From Planctomycetota bacterium (GTDB lineage Bacteria > Planctomycetota > PLA2 > JAEUHO01), in NCBI GenBank assembly GCA_028281445.1, contig JANQJW010000074.1, positions 1 through 64,000 of the forward strand: a stretch of 64,000 nt of DNA. Reading direction: 5' to 3'. Numbering within the stretch: position 1 is the first letter of the stretch; each line of letters begins with the position of its first letter. Below are positions 26,484 to 34,932 of this stretch, one piece after another. Below the pieces are notes generated by a model that saw nothing but the letters and a program-made list of their open reading frames with translations, was not told where the DNA came from and ran no database searches. A program made the translations under genes and the position numbers.

Positions 26484-27233
26484 ATGTACTCCAAGAACAC
26501 CCTCCTGAGCGCCGTCATTGCCTTGGCTGCGCTCCTGTTCGCCGGCTGCGACGAGACGGCCGAGAGCGGCAATCCGGTCGAGCGCTCTGAAGCCGTGGCC
26601 GAGAAGATCGCCTTCGAGGTGGCCTTCATCACGCATCTCGACGCCGACCTGCCCGAGCAGGACGTCTTCATCGAGCGCGAGCCCGGCTCCGGCAAGGTCT
26701 GGCGTGTCACCAAGGGCGACAACGACATGAACGCGCCGCTCTTCAAGACCGCCGTGCCGGTCAAGCACAACCCGTTCGACGACAAGGCCCTCGGCCCGCA
26801 TGCCAAGGGCGAGGCGCTCGGCATGACGCTCGGTACGTGGCTCAAGCAGCGCGGCACGGGGACGTACACGTTCGAGAACGGCGTGGGGACGCTCGACCTC
26901 GAGTTCACGCACCTCGTTCCGAACGGCGTCTACACCATGTGGCACGCCTTCATGGCACTGCCGCCCACAACGCCATTCTCCGGCATCCTGGACCTGCCGC
27001 TCGGCGCCCGCGACGGCTCCGAGAGCGTGTTCCGTGCCGATGCCAAGGGCAACGCGACGTTCAAGCACTCGTTCAAGCCCGGCCTCCAGCTCTCCGGCCG
27101 CTGGCTCACCTCGCTCCTGGCCATCAACTACCACAGCGATGGCAAGACCTACGGCGGTCTGCCCGGTGACTTCGGCCTCAACGCGCACGTGCCGCTCTTC
27201 GTGATGCTGCCCAAGCGCGCAGGCCTCGAGTAA
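26484..27233 (+). CDS. Lipoprotein of unknown function
   Basis: A 249-residue protein from ATG 26484, chosen because a lipoprotein signal begins there (MYSKNTLLSAVIALAALLFAGC) with AGGGAA upstream. An in-frame ATG at 26301 has a far stronger AAGGAG but would put 61 basic, Pro-rich residues before the lipobox. The mature protein has a beta-rich pattern (GTGTYTFENGVGTLDLEFTHLVPNGVYTMWHAF) seen in uncharacterised exported proteins with a CHRD- or spondin-like look, but I cannot assign a family. It is followed 63 bases later by the di-heme peroxidase, and may be a partner of it in the envelope. Confidence 0.65.
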   Translation: MYSKNTLLSAVIALAALLFAGCDETAESGNPVERSEAVAEKIAFEVAFITHLDADLPEQDVFIEREPGSGKVWRVTKGDNDMNAPLFKTAVPVKHNPFDDKALGPHAKGEALGMTLGTWLKQRGTGTYTFENGVGTLDLEFTHLVPNGVYTMWHAFMALPPTTPFSGILDLPLGARDGSESVFRADAKGNATFKHSFKPGLQLSGRWLTSLLAINYHSDGKTYGGLPGDFGLNAHVPLFVMLPKRAGLE

Positions 27234-27249
27234 CGCCCCCTCCTCCGGT

Positions 27250-27273
27250 GCGGCGGCCCCACGGGGTCGCCGC
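27250..27273 (+). terminator. Hairpin between lipoprotein and peroxidase genes
   Basis: Bases 27250-27259 (GCGGCGGCCC) pair with 27264-27273 (GGGTCGCCGC) over ten positions including one G-T pair, with a four-base loop. It starts 17 bases after the lipoprotein stop and ends 12 bases before the GTGGAG ribosome-binding site of the peroxidase. No U-run follows, so it may be an intra-operon stability element rather than a true terminator. Confidence 0.4.
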
Positions 27274-27296
27274 GCCACAACCCTGTGGAGTCCACG

Positions 27297-28763
27297 ATGC
27301 GCGCGCTCTCCGTCCTCGTCTTCTTCGCTGTTTCCTTCGCCGCGATCCAGACCGGCATCTTCGCCGAGTCCGTGCTGCCGGCTCCCATCGTGGACCGGGA
27401 CTTCTACGACGACGGCCGGCCGTCGGCCGACAAGGTCGAGCTCGGTCGCATGTTGTTCTTCGACAAGATCCTGAGCGGCAACCGCAACATCTCATGCGCC
27501 ACGTGCCACCACCCGGAGCTGGCCTCCGCCGACGCCGTCGCATTGGCCTTCGGCGAAGGGGGACACGGTCTCGGCACCGCGCGCCGCAACGGCAAGACGC
27601 TCCACGATGCCGTTCACGAGCGGATTCCGCGCAACGCGCCCGCGCTCTTCAACCTCGGCACCCGCGAGTACACGCGGATGTTCCACGACGGCCGCGTCGA
27701 GATCGACCCCAAGGGCTACTACGAAGGCGGCTTCATCTCGCCGGCGAAGTGGAAGTTGCCGACGGGCCTCGACAACGTGCTGGCTGCGCAAGCGATGTTC
27801 CCTGTCACCTCGCCGGCCGAGATGGCGGGTCAGAAGGGCGAGAACGATGTCGCCGACGCGCGGTCGCTCAACAACGCCGCGGGTCCGGGCGGCGTCTGGG
27901 ATCTGCTCGCTAGGCGCCTGCAGTCGGTGCCCGGCTACGTTGCGCTCTTCCGCGCTGCCTACCCCGAGGCAGTCAAGGCGCCGCAAGACATCACCTACGT
28001 GATGGCCGCCAACGCAATTGCCGCCTTCGAGGCCACGGCCTTTCGTGCCGATCAGAGCCCGTTCGATCAACACCTGCGCGGGGAAGCGAAGCTCCCTGCG
28101 CCCGCGCAGCGCGGCATGCAGCTCTTCTACGGCCGCGCCGGATGCAGCGACTGCCACAGCGGTCCGTTGCAGACGGACCACGACTTCCACGCCATCGCCA
28201 TGCCGCAGATCGGCCCGGGCAAGGCGGACGGCAAGGACGCGACCTACTGGAACGCGACGGGCACGCAGGCCTTCCTCGAGGACTTCGGGCGCGGCCGCGT
28301 GACGTGGCGGGCCAAGGACCGCTACAAGTTCCGCACGCCCTCGCTCCGCAACGTCGAGCTGACCGGCCCGTGGGGCCATAGCGGGGCCTACGACTCTCTC
28401 GAGGCCGTCGTGCGCCACCACCTCGACCCGGTCGCCGCGCTCGTGCGCTACACCCTGCCGAAGACGCTGCTCCCGGCGCTGGATCGCGTGGTGGAGCTCC
28501 AGGCAGAGGGCGACGCAATGCGCCATGCGTGGCTGACCGGCACGCGACTGGCCGGCTTCCTCGCCCGGGACGACTTCGTGCAGCGGCAGCAGTCGCTACG
28601 GGACCGGATCGCCGCGGCCAACGAGCTCGCGCCCCGCGACCTCGAGGACGGGGAGGTCGCGGACCTCATCGCCTTCTTGAAGAGCCTCACCGATCCTCGC
28701 TCGCGGAGTCTCACGCACCTGATACCGGAACGGGTCCCGAGTGGGCTACCCGTCGGGGATTGA
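27297..28763 (+). CDS. Di-heme cytochrome c peroxidase (CcpA/MauG family)
   Basis: A 488-residue exported protein; ATG 27297 follows GTGGAG at a six-base spacing and begins a signal peptide (MRALSVLVFFAVSFAAIQTGIFA). Two heme c sites are clear: Cys67-Ala-Thr-Cys70-His71 and Cys283-Ser-Asp-Cys286-His287. Regions expected of the family follow: FRTPSLRNVELTGPWGHSGAY with the distal His/Met area and LDALxDFL-like DLIAFLKSLTD at the end. It is longer than the usual CCP of about 320-350 residues, because of insertions around 120-200. It would reduce peroxide, or oxidise a substrate as MauG does, in the periplasm. Neighbours are a lipoprotein, a DoxX-like membrane protein and a sigma factor, so it may be part of an oxidative-stress unit. 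Confidence 0.92.
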   Translation: MRALSVLVFFAVSFAAIQTGIFAESVLPAPIVDRDFYDDGRPSADKVELGRMLFFDKILSGNRNISCATCHHPELASADAVALAFGEGGHGLGTARRNGKTLHDAVHERIPRNAPALFNLGTREYTRMFHDGRVEIDPKGYYEGGFISPAKWKLPTGLDNVLAAQAMFPVTSPAEMAGQKGENDVADARSLNNAAGPGGVWDLLARRLQSVPGYVALFRAAYPEAVKAPQDITYVMAANAIAAFEATAFRADQSPFDQHLRGEAKLPAPAQRGMQLFYGRAGCSDCHSGPLQTDHDFHAIAMPQIGPGKADGKDATYWNATGTQAFLEDFGRGRVTWRAKDRYKFRTPSLRNVELTGPWGHSGAYDSLEAVVRHHLDPVAALVRYTLPKTLLPALDRVVELQAEGDAMRHAWLTGTRLAGFLARDDFVQRQQSLRDRIAAANELAPRDLEDGEVADLIAFLKSLTDPRSRSLTHLIPERVPSGLPVGD

Positions 28764-28771
28764 GGGACGTC

Positions 28772-29368
28772 ATGCGACACGCACTCCAACGAATCGAATG
28801 GAGGGTCACCGAGTGGCTCGCCGAGCGCGGCATCGAGATCCTGCGCGTCGGCCTGGGCATCGTCTTCCTCTGGTTCGGCGCCCTGAAGCTCGTGCCCGGC
28901 ATGTCGCCGGCCGAGGCCTTGGTCATCCGAACCGTAGAGTGGATCCTCGACCCGGCGTGGTTCCTGCCCGTGCTCGGGCTCTGGGAGTGCGCGGTCGGGA
29001 TCGGCTTGATCCTCAACCGCTTTCCGCGCCTGACCCTTCTGCTCTTCTTCGCGCACATGCCGGGCACGTTCATGCCGCTCGCGGCGTGTCCCGAGCTCGT
29101 CTGGACGTCCTTCCCGTTCGGGTGGACGCTCGAGGGACAGTACATCTTGAAGAACGTCGTATTGATCGGCGCGGCGACGACACTCTCGGGCCGTTTGGCC
29201 ATCGAGCGGCGCAGAGCGGCGCGGGCTACCCTGGAGGCCACGTGGAATCAGACCGTCCCCCTGATGAGGATCTCGCAGCGCTCGAGGCGGCGCGTGAAGA
29301 GCACGATGTGCGCGATGCGCGTCTCGGTGAGCTCTTCGAGAAGCACCGCGGACGCCTCCTGCGGATGA
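28772..29368 (+). CDS. DoxX-like four-helix membrane protein
   Basis: A 198-residue protein from ATG 28772 with GAGGGA upstream. It has about four membrane segments: ILRVGLGIVFLWFGALKL, the stretch around WFLPVLGLWECAVGIGLIL, LTLLLFFAHMPGTFMPLAA and YILKNVVLIGAATTL. The FGALKLVPG and GLWECAVGIGLI stretches resemble the DoxX/DoxD family of small respiratory-type membrane proteins. The final 42 residues, after WNQTV, are read from DNA that also encodes the first part of the sigma factor (29242-29368) in another frame, so the C-terminal tail is an overprint and the functional protein probably ends around residue 156. It sits nine bases after the peroxidase stop. Confidence 0.75.
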   Translation: MRHALQRIEWRVTEWLAERGIEILRVGLGIVFLWFGALKLVPGMSPAEALVIRTVEWILDPAWFLPVLGLWECAVGIGLILNRFPRLTLLLFFAHMPGTFMPLAACPELVWTSFPFGWTLEGQYILKNVVLIGAATTLSGRLAIERRRAARATLEATWNQTVPLMRISQRSRRRVKSTMCAMRVSVSSSRSTADASCG

Positions 29369-29898
29369 TCGACCTGCGCATGGATCCGGCCTTGAAGGCG
29401 CGGATCGGTGCATCGGATGTCCTGCAGGATGCGTACGTCGAGATCGCCGGCCGCGTCGGCGACTATCTCGAGAACCCGCGCATGCCGTTCTTCGTGTGGA
29501 TCCGATTCATTACCGCCCAGCGCCTCCTCAAGCTGCGCCGCCATCACGTCGGTGCGCAGAAGCGCGATGCGCGCCGTGACGTACGCGACGCGCCGACCGG
29601 GCCCCAGGCGACGGCGGTCGCGCTGGTCGATCACTTGATGGCCTCGGGCGTGACGCCCAGCTTGGCTGTGGCGGCAGACGAGTTCCGGGTGCAGCTCATG
29701 GAAGCGCTCGACGAGATGAACCCGCTGGACCGCGAGGTGCTCGTCCTGCGTCACTTCGAGGAGCTGACGAACGTCGAGGCGGCGGAGGCGCTAGGCATCG
29801 AGACGAACACGGCCAGCCAGCGCTACGTTCGCGCGCTCAAGCGACTCGGCCAGGCGCTCAAGCAGGCCGGCGCGGCGCCGGGCAGCTTCGCGGGCTGA
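29242..29898 (+). CDS. ECF-type RNA polymerase sigma factor (planctomycete-style)
   Basis: A 218-residue protein from GTG 29242, supported by CTGGAGG four bases upstream. Region 2 is MDLRMDPALKARIGASDVLQ, DAYVEIAGRV, then PFFVWIRFITAQRLLKLRRHHVG; region 4 is NPLDREVLVLRHFEELTNVE followed by the helix-turn-helix AAEALGIETNTASQRYVRALKRL. The sequence style (DPALKARIGASDVLQDAY) matches the large ECF groups of Planctomycetota. The first 127 bases overlap the end of the DoxX-like gene in a different frame. No anti-sigma factor is adjacent, so control may be by an unlinked kinase or other partner. Confidence 0.9.
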   Translation: MESDRPPDEDLAALEAAREEHDVRDARLGELFEKHRGRLLRMIDLRMDPALKARIGASDVLQDAYVEIAGRVGDYLENPRMPFFVWIRFITAQRLLKLRRHHVGAQKRDARRDVRDAPTGPQATAVALVDHLMASGVTPSLAVAADEFRVQLMEALDEMNPLDREVLVLRHFEELTNVEAAEALGIETNTASQRYVRALKRLGQALKQAGAAPGSFAG

Positions 29899-29999
29899 GG
29901 CCGGAAAGCGGGTTGCCGCCGTATCCCGGGCGCGACGGCCCCAGGCGGACCGCAGCGGCCCGCGCGGGTACGATTTCGGGCCGTCCCCGGAGGCCCGCC

Positions 30000-32234
30000 A
30001 TGGTCGCGATGCGCCATCTCCTCATCTGCCTCGCCGTCGCGCTCGCCTTCCTCGCGCCCGTCTTTGCGGAGGACGAGAAGAAAGACGAGCCCAAGTCCGA
30101 GCCGAAGAAGGAACGTCCGACCTTCGGTACGCGCCAGAGTGAAGGCGTCGGGCGCGAGGGCATGTGGCCCGCGCCGACGGCCGAGGACTGGGCCAAGCCC
30201 GTCCTGATCCAGTTCCAGCGCACGTGGGAGGACGCCGTCGCGGTCTCCAAGGAGACCGGCAAGCCGATCCTGTGCTGCATCAACATGGACGGCGAGATCG
30301 CCAGCGAGCACTACGCGGGCGTGCGCTATCGCGAGGCCGCGATCGCCGAGATCTACAAGCCGTACGTGTGCGTCATCGCGTCCGTCTACCGGCACAACCC
30401 GCGCGACTACGACGACAAGGGCAACCGCATCCTGTGCCCGCGCTTCGGCAGCGTGACCTGCGGTGAGCACATCAGCATCGAGCCGGTGCTCTACGAGAAG
30501 TTCCTCGACGGACAGCGCGTTGCGCCGCGCCACATCATGGTGGACCTCGACGGCAAGGAGGTCTACGACGTCTATTACGTCAACGACACCGCCGGCGTTT
30601 TCGACGCCATCTACGACGGCCCCTCCAAGGTGCCGCCGCCCAAGCCGCCGATCATCCGTGGTGACCGCCCGTTGGCCGAGCGCGTAGCAAGCCGTCACAT
30701 CGAGGACCGGCTTGCGGTAGAGGAGGCCTACAAGAAAGGCGACGCCGCGCTGCGCAAGCGGCTGCTCGAGGCCGCGTCGCAGAATCCCGACGCCGCGCAG
30801 CTCGACCTGCTGCGTCTTGCCGTCTTCGGTCTCGACGTCGACGCGAGCAAGACCGCGCGCGAGGCTCTGGCGAAGACGAAGGCGCCCGCCGCGACCGAGT
30901 TGATCTCGGAAGCGCTGCAGTCACCCATGGACGCGAAGGAGCGCGATGCCCTGATCGCGACCCTGAAGCGCCTCGGCGAGGGCTCTGCACTCGCCAAGTG
31001 GCTCGCGGGGGTGCACAAGGGCCTCGGCGCGAAGTCCAAGGCCGTGGATCCCAAGGCTTGGGCCGAGGCGGCGGCAACCGGTTCCTACCCCGCGCCCAAG
31101 CCCGACGGCCACACGCTGAGCTCGCGCGCCGAAGCGCACGCGCGCGCCGCCTACGAGAAGCCCGACGATCCCGAGCCGCGGCTCAAGTACGCCGAGGCCA
31201 ATCTCAAGCTCGCGCTGGAGGCGCCGCGCACCTACGCAACGAATCCCAACTTCGGGAAGCGCGTCGCGCGTCACCTCTACGTGGAAGCGAAGAAGGCCGG
31301 TCTCGAAGCCGAGAAGCTCGGCGCGAAGGGCTGGCGCGTGAACTGTGTTCTGGCGCTCGCCGCCTACTACACCGGCGATCTCGAGGCGGGCTACAAGCGC
31401 GCGGATGCGGCGATGAAGGAGCTGCCGCCCGGCGAGAGCGGGTGGGACTCCATGGCGCTCGTGACCGTGTTCGCCGAGTCGCGCTGGAAGGCCATCAAGA
31501 AGGCCGTGCGGGCTAACGAAGAGTGGCCGCCGGAGTGGCTCGCCGACGTGCACGCGGCGTATGCCGTCCTGCGCAAGCACCCGCTGGGTACGGACCAGCA
31601 GGTCGTCTGGCACTACGAGCTGCTGTTGTGGCTCGGCGCACGGCACAAGGCGACCGGCGTGCTCTATGACGGCCTCGAGCGGTTCCGCGACTCCGAGGCG
31701 CTGCACCAGCGCCTGAGGCAGCGCATGCTCCGACGCTACGGCCCCAAGGGGCTGGAAGCCGCGTACGGCCGCATCCTCAAGAAGTACGACGACCCGGCGC
31801 GGCTCCAGGCGTTTGCCGCCATCGCGTCGATCGTCGCCGGCGATACGTGGCGTCGCATGCGGCGAAACGAACCGGCGCTCGAGGCCTACCAGCGCGCCAT
31901 CGAGCACTACGAGAAGGCCGTCGCTGCCTACGCCGGGCACAAGGCCGGCGCGGATCACACGATCGCACTTGCGCACGCGGCCCGCGCGCGCATCTACTAC
32001 CAGCAGGACGACGACGCGAAGGCCCTCGACGAGATCCTCGCCTCGTTCGCGCGCAGCCCCGGCTCGGCGGGCAGTCGCGACGGGATCGGTACGACGCCCG
32101 GGGAGACGGCGCAGATGCTGCTCGCGCGGCTCGAGAAGTCGCCAGAGGACGGACCGGCGAAGAAGCTCACCGAAGCCCTCGCGAAGATCGACCCCGGGCT
32201 GCTGGCTCCCGACATCGGCCTCACCGGCAAGTAG
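30000..32234 (+). CDS. Exported thioredoxin-like/TPR protein at the head of the Bat operon
   Basis: A 744-residue protein from ATG 30000 with CCGGAGG upstream and a signal peptide (MRHLLICLAVALAFLAPVFA). Residues about 60-200 have a thioredoxin-like pattern (VSKETGKPILCCINMDGE, then FLDGQRVAPRHIMVDLDGKE) but with LCC where the CxxC should be; another cysteine pair occurs in CPRFGSVTCGEH. The rest is alpha-helical with TPR-like units (AEAHARAAYEKPDDPEPRLK; NEPALEAYQRAIEHYEKAV). Its stop abuts the moxR ATG with no gap, so it belongs to the MoxR/Bat operon. A role in envelope stress or protein handling is inferred from context only. Confidence 0.7.
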   Translation: MVAMRHLLICLAVALAFLAPVFAEDEKKDEPKSEPKKERPTFGTRQSEGVGREGMWPAPTAEDWAKPVLIQFQRTWEDAVAVSKETGKPILCCINMDGEIASEHYAGVRYREAAIAEIYKPYVCVIASVYRHNPRDYDDKGNRILCPRFGSVTCGEHISIEPVLYEKFLDGQRVAPRHIMVDLDGKEVYDVYYVNDTAGVFDAIYDGPSKVPPPKPPIIRGDRPLAERVASRHIEDRLAVEEAYKKGDAALRKRLLEAASQNPDAAQLDLLRLAVFGLDVDASKTAREALAKTKAPAATELISEALQSPMDAKERDALIATLKRLGEGSALAKWLAGVHKGLGAKSKAVDPKAWAEAAATGSYPAPKPDGHTLSSRAEAHARAAYEKPDDPEPRLKYAEANLKLALEAPRTYATNPNFGKRVARHLYVEAKKAGLEAEKLGAKGWRVNCVLALAAYYTGDLEAGYKRADAAMKELPPGESGWDSMALVTVFAESRWKAIKKAVRANEEWPPEWLADVHAAYAVLRKHPLGTDQQVVWHYELLLWLGARHKATGVLYDGLERFRDSEALHQRLRQRMLRRYGPKGLEAAYGRILKKYDDPARLQAFAAIASIVAGDTWRRMRRNEPALEAYQRAIEHYEKAVAAYAGHKAGADHTIALAHAARARIYYQQDDDAKALDEILASFARSPGSAGSRDGIGTTPGETAQMLLARLEKSPEDGPAKKLTEALAKIDPGLLAPDIGLTGK

Positions 32235-33224
32235 ATGACGGATGTCAAGGCGATCACCGCCCGCATCGAGCGGGAGAGCGGCTTCCTGCGTGATGTGATT
32301 CGCGAGGTCGAAGGCGTCATCGTCGGTCAGCGCGCGCTTGTCGATTCTCTCCTGATGGGCCTGCTCTCCGACGGCCACGTGCTGCTCGAGGGGCTGCCGG
32401 GCCTCGCGAAGTCGCTTGCCGTCGAGTGCGTTGCCAGTGCGTTCGGCGGCACGTACCGGCGCATCCAGTTCACGCCGGACCTGCTGCCATCCGATCTGCT
32501 CGGCACGCAGGTCTACAACCCGAAGTCCGGCGAGTGGTCGATCCGTCAGGGACCGGTCTTCGCCAACTTCGTGCTGGCCGACGAGATCAACCGCGCCCCC
32601 GCCAAGGTCCAATCCGCGCTCCTGGAAGCGATGGAGGAACGCCAGGTGACGCTGGCCGGTGATACGCGTCCGTTGCCCGCGCCGTTTCTCGTACTCGCCA
32701 CGCAGAACCCGGTCGAGCTCGAGGGCACGTACCCGCTGCCCGAGGCGCAGATCGACCGCTTCATGCAGAAGGTCGTCGTCGGCTATCCGACGCGCGAAGA
32801 AGAGCCGCAGATCATCGACCGGATGGCCGGCACCTCCGGCAAGCCGGCAGTGCGAGCCGTGGCGACGCCCGAGCAGGTGCTCGGCGCGCGCGAGCTGCTC
32901 GACTCCATCTACCTCGACGAGAAGATCATGAAGTACGTGGTAGACCTCGTGTTCGCAACACGCGAACCGGAGGCCGCCGGTCTGGGCGCGTTGAAGCCGT
33001 TGATCCTCTACGGCGCTTCGCCGCGTGCGTCCATCGCGCTCGTACGCGTGGCCCGAGCGCACGCCATGCTCGAGGCCCGCGGCTACGTAACGCCTCACGA
33101 CATCAAGACCGTCGGCATGAACGTGTTGCGGCACCGCGTGATCCCGACCTACGAAGCGGAAGCCGAAGGCTTGAGCGCGGAGAACGTGATCCAGGACGTC
33201 TTCGACAACGTGCCCGTGCCCTGA
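32235..33224 (+). CDS. moxR: MoxR-family AAA+ ATPase
   Basis: A 329-residue cytoplasmic ATPase of normal length. Walker A is GLPGLAKS at residues 53-60, Walker B is VLADEINRAP near 115, and the sensor 1 region is LATQNPVELEGTYPLPEAQIDRFM, all typical of MoxR proteins. The C-terminal lid has GASPRASIALVRVARAHA. MoxR ATPases act as chaperones for partner proteins with von Willebrand A domains, and three such partners are encoded just downstream (DUF58, BatA, BatB). It starts directly after the preceding stop and its own stop shares a base with the DUF58 start. Confidence 0.95.
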   Translation: MTDVKAITARIERESGFLRDVIREVEGVIVGQRALVDSLLMGLLSDGHVLLEGLPGLAKSLAVECVASAFGGTYRRIQFTPDLLPSDLLGTQVYNPKSGEWSIRQGPVFANFVLADEINRAPAKVQSALLEAMEERQVTLAGDTRPLPAPFLVLATQNPVELEGTYPLPEAQIDRFMQKVVVGYPTREEEPQIIDRMAGTSGKPAVRAVATPEQVLGARELLDSIYLDEKIMKYVVDLVFATREPEAAGLGALKPLILYGASPRASIALVRVARAHAMLEARGYVTPHDIKTVGMNVLRHRVIPTYEAEAEGLSAENVIQDVFDNVPVP

Positions 33225-34135
33225 TGCAGATGACCGATCCCGGGCTCGCCGAGGTCCTGGCGGAGGTCAAGCGCATCGACCTCCAGACGCGTCGTCTCGT
33301 CACGGGGGTCATGGCGGGCGGCTACTTGTCGGTCTTTCGCGGTTCCGGCATCGAGTTCGACTCCGTCCGTGAGTACGAAGACGGCGACGATCCCCGCGCC
33401 GTCGACTGGAACGTCACCGCGCGTGTCGGCCGACCGTTCGTCAAGACGTATGTCGACGAGCGCGAGCTGACCGTCCTCTTCGTGCTCGACCTCTCCGCCT
33501 CGATGAACGGCGGTTTCGGATTCTGGTCCGCACGGCAGGTCGCTGCGCGCGTCCTCGCCTGCCTTGCCTTCTCCGCCGTGCGAAACGGGGACAAGGCGGG
33601 TCTCGTAGCGTTCAGCGACGGTGTGGACGCCTACGTCGCGCCGCGCAAGGGAACCTCGCATGCCCTGCGCATCGTGCGCGACGCGCTGGCGCTGCCCGCC
33701 GCGAGCGCCGAGACGGACATGGCCCCGGCGCTCGAGCGCGTGGCGCGCGGCATGCGCCGGCACGCCGTCGTGTTCCTTCTGTCCGACTTTCTTGCCGACG
33801 GCTGGCAGCGCGCGTTGACCGTCTGCGGCCGGCGGCACGATGTGGTTGCCGTGCGTTTGCTGACACCCGAGCTCGCGCTGCCCCCGCGGGGCCTCGTACG
33901 CGTGGCCGATCCCGAGACCGGCACAGCGCGCGTGATCGATACGAGCAGCGGGCGTGTGCGCGCGCGCTACCTGGAGCGTGTGGCCGCCTGGCACCGTCGG
34001 ACGGAGCGCGACCTGCGCAGGGCCCAGGTCGACTGCATGGACGTACGCGTACCGGCGGCCCGCGACCCGGAGGCCATCGCCCGCCCGATTCTCGAGTTCT
34101 TCCGGATGCGCGAGATGCGGGGGATGAAGCGATGA
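33224..34135 (+). CDS. DUF58 protein with von Willebrand A-like domain
   Basis: A 303-residue soluble protein. The N-terminal half carries the DUF58 signature (SVFRGSGIEFDSVREYEDGD then DPRAVDWNVTARVGRPFVKTY). The C-terminal half is a vWA-type fold with the metal-site motif DLSASM near residue 90 and the SDFLADGW strand near 190. DUF58 proteins are standard partners of MoxR. The ATG overlaps the moxR stop (TGATG), and its end overlaps the next start by four bases. Nothing is missing relative to the family. Confidence 0.93.
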   Translation: MQMTDPGLAEVLAEVKRIDLQTRRLVTGVMAGGYLSVFRGSGIEFDSVREYEDGDDPRAVDWNVTARVGRPFVKTYVDERELTVLFVLDLSASMNGGFGFWSARQVAARVLACLAFSAVRNGDKAGLVAFSDGVDAYVAPRKGTSHALRIVRDALALPAASAETDMAPALERVARGMRRHAVVFLLSDFLADGWQRALTVCGRRHDVVAVRLLTPELALPPRGLVRVADPETGTARVIDTSSGRVRARYLERVAAWHRRTERDLRRAQVDCMDVRVPAARDPEAIARPILEFFRMREMRGMKR

Positions 34136-34932
34136 GCCGCTTCGCCGTGGCCGCGTTCGCGCTGTTGCTCTCTGCCTGCGCGGAGGCCACCGGACCGATC
34201 GAAGCGACGGATCTGCGCGTCCGCGTCAAGCTGGCGAAGGACACCGTCGCGCCCGGAGAAGGCCTTGCGATCGCCGTCGTACGCACCTGGAGCAAGGCAC
34301 TCGATCCGTCTCCGTGGGACGACGCGATGTTGAGCCCGCTCACCGTGCGTCCGATTGCGACCACGCGTCGCGAAGACACGCTGCGCGTCGAGGAGACGCG
34401 CACGTTCCGGGTCTACGCTTTCGGCCTGAAGGACGTAGCGTTGCCCGCGATTCCCTTCGCGGGCAAGCCGCTGGCGGGCGGCGACCTCAAGATCACGGCC
34501 ACGCGGCCGTTCGTCGTGCGCGTGCGTCCTTCCCTCGACCCCGCAACGCCGGGGCCACCCGAGCTGCCCGATGGGCTCACCGAGCGCAGGCCGCCATGGT
34601 GGTTCCTTGCGTTCGTCGTCGGCATCGTGGCGTTCGCACTTGCCGGACGTCGCCGCGCGCCGCGCACGCTCGCAGACGACGATCCCCTCGCTGCGCTGCG
34701 GTCGGCCGAGGGATGGGATGAGCTGGCCGACGCGCTGCGGCGCCATGTCGCAGCGCACTACGGTGTCCCCGCGCCGCTGCGCACTACGGAAGAGGTGACA
34801 GCGGTACTCGACGACGCACGCATCACCGATGCCCTCGCGGCGTGCGATCAGGTGAAGTTTGCCCAGCATGTCCCGTCGCCCGACGCCTTCCGGAGAATGC
34901 GGGATTCGCTCCTTACAGGGGTCGAGGCATGA
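34132..34932 (+). CDS. Lipoprotein/membrane protein of the Bat operon (DUF4381-like position)
   Basis: A 266-residue protein. It begins with a lipoprotein-like signal (MSRFAVAAFALLLSAC), has a beta-rich extracytoplasmic region with proline-rich end, then one membrane segment (PWWFLAFVVGIVAFALAG) near residue 160 and a short cytoplasmic helical tail (DPLAALRSAEGWDELADALR). In Bat operons a small membrane protein such as DUF4381 usually sits between DUF58 and BatA; this has the right place and topology, but clear DUF4381 motifs are not visible. If both lipidation and the later membrane helix hold, it is anchored at both ends. Confidence 0.65.
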   Translation: MSRFAVAAFALLLSACAEATGPIEATDLRVRVKLAKDTVAPGEGLAIAVVRTWSKALDPSPWDDAMLSPLTVRPIATTRREDTLRVEETRTFRVYAFGLKDVALPAIPFAGKPLAGGDLKITATRPFVVRVRPSLDPATPGPPELPDGLTERRPPWWFLAFVVGIVAFALAGRRRAPRTLADDDPLAALRSAEGWDELADALRRHVAAHYGVPAPLRTTEEVTAVLDDARITDALAACDQVKFAQHVPSPDAFRRMRDSLLTGVEA

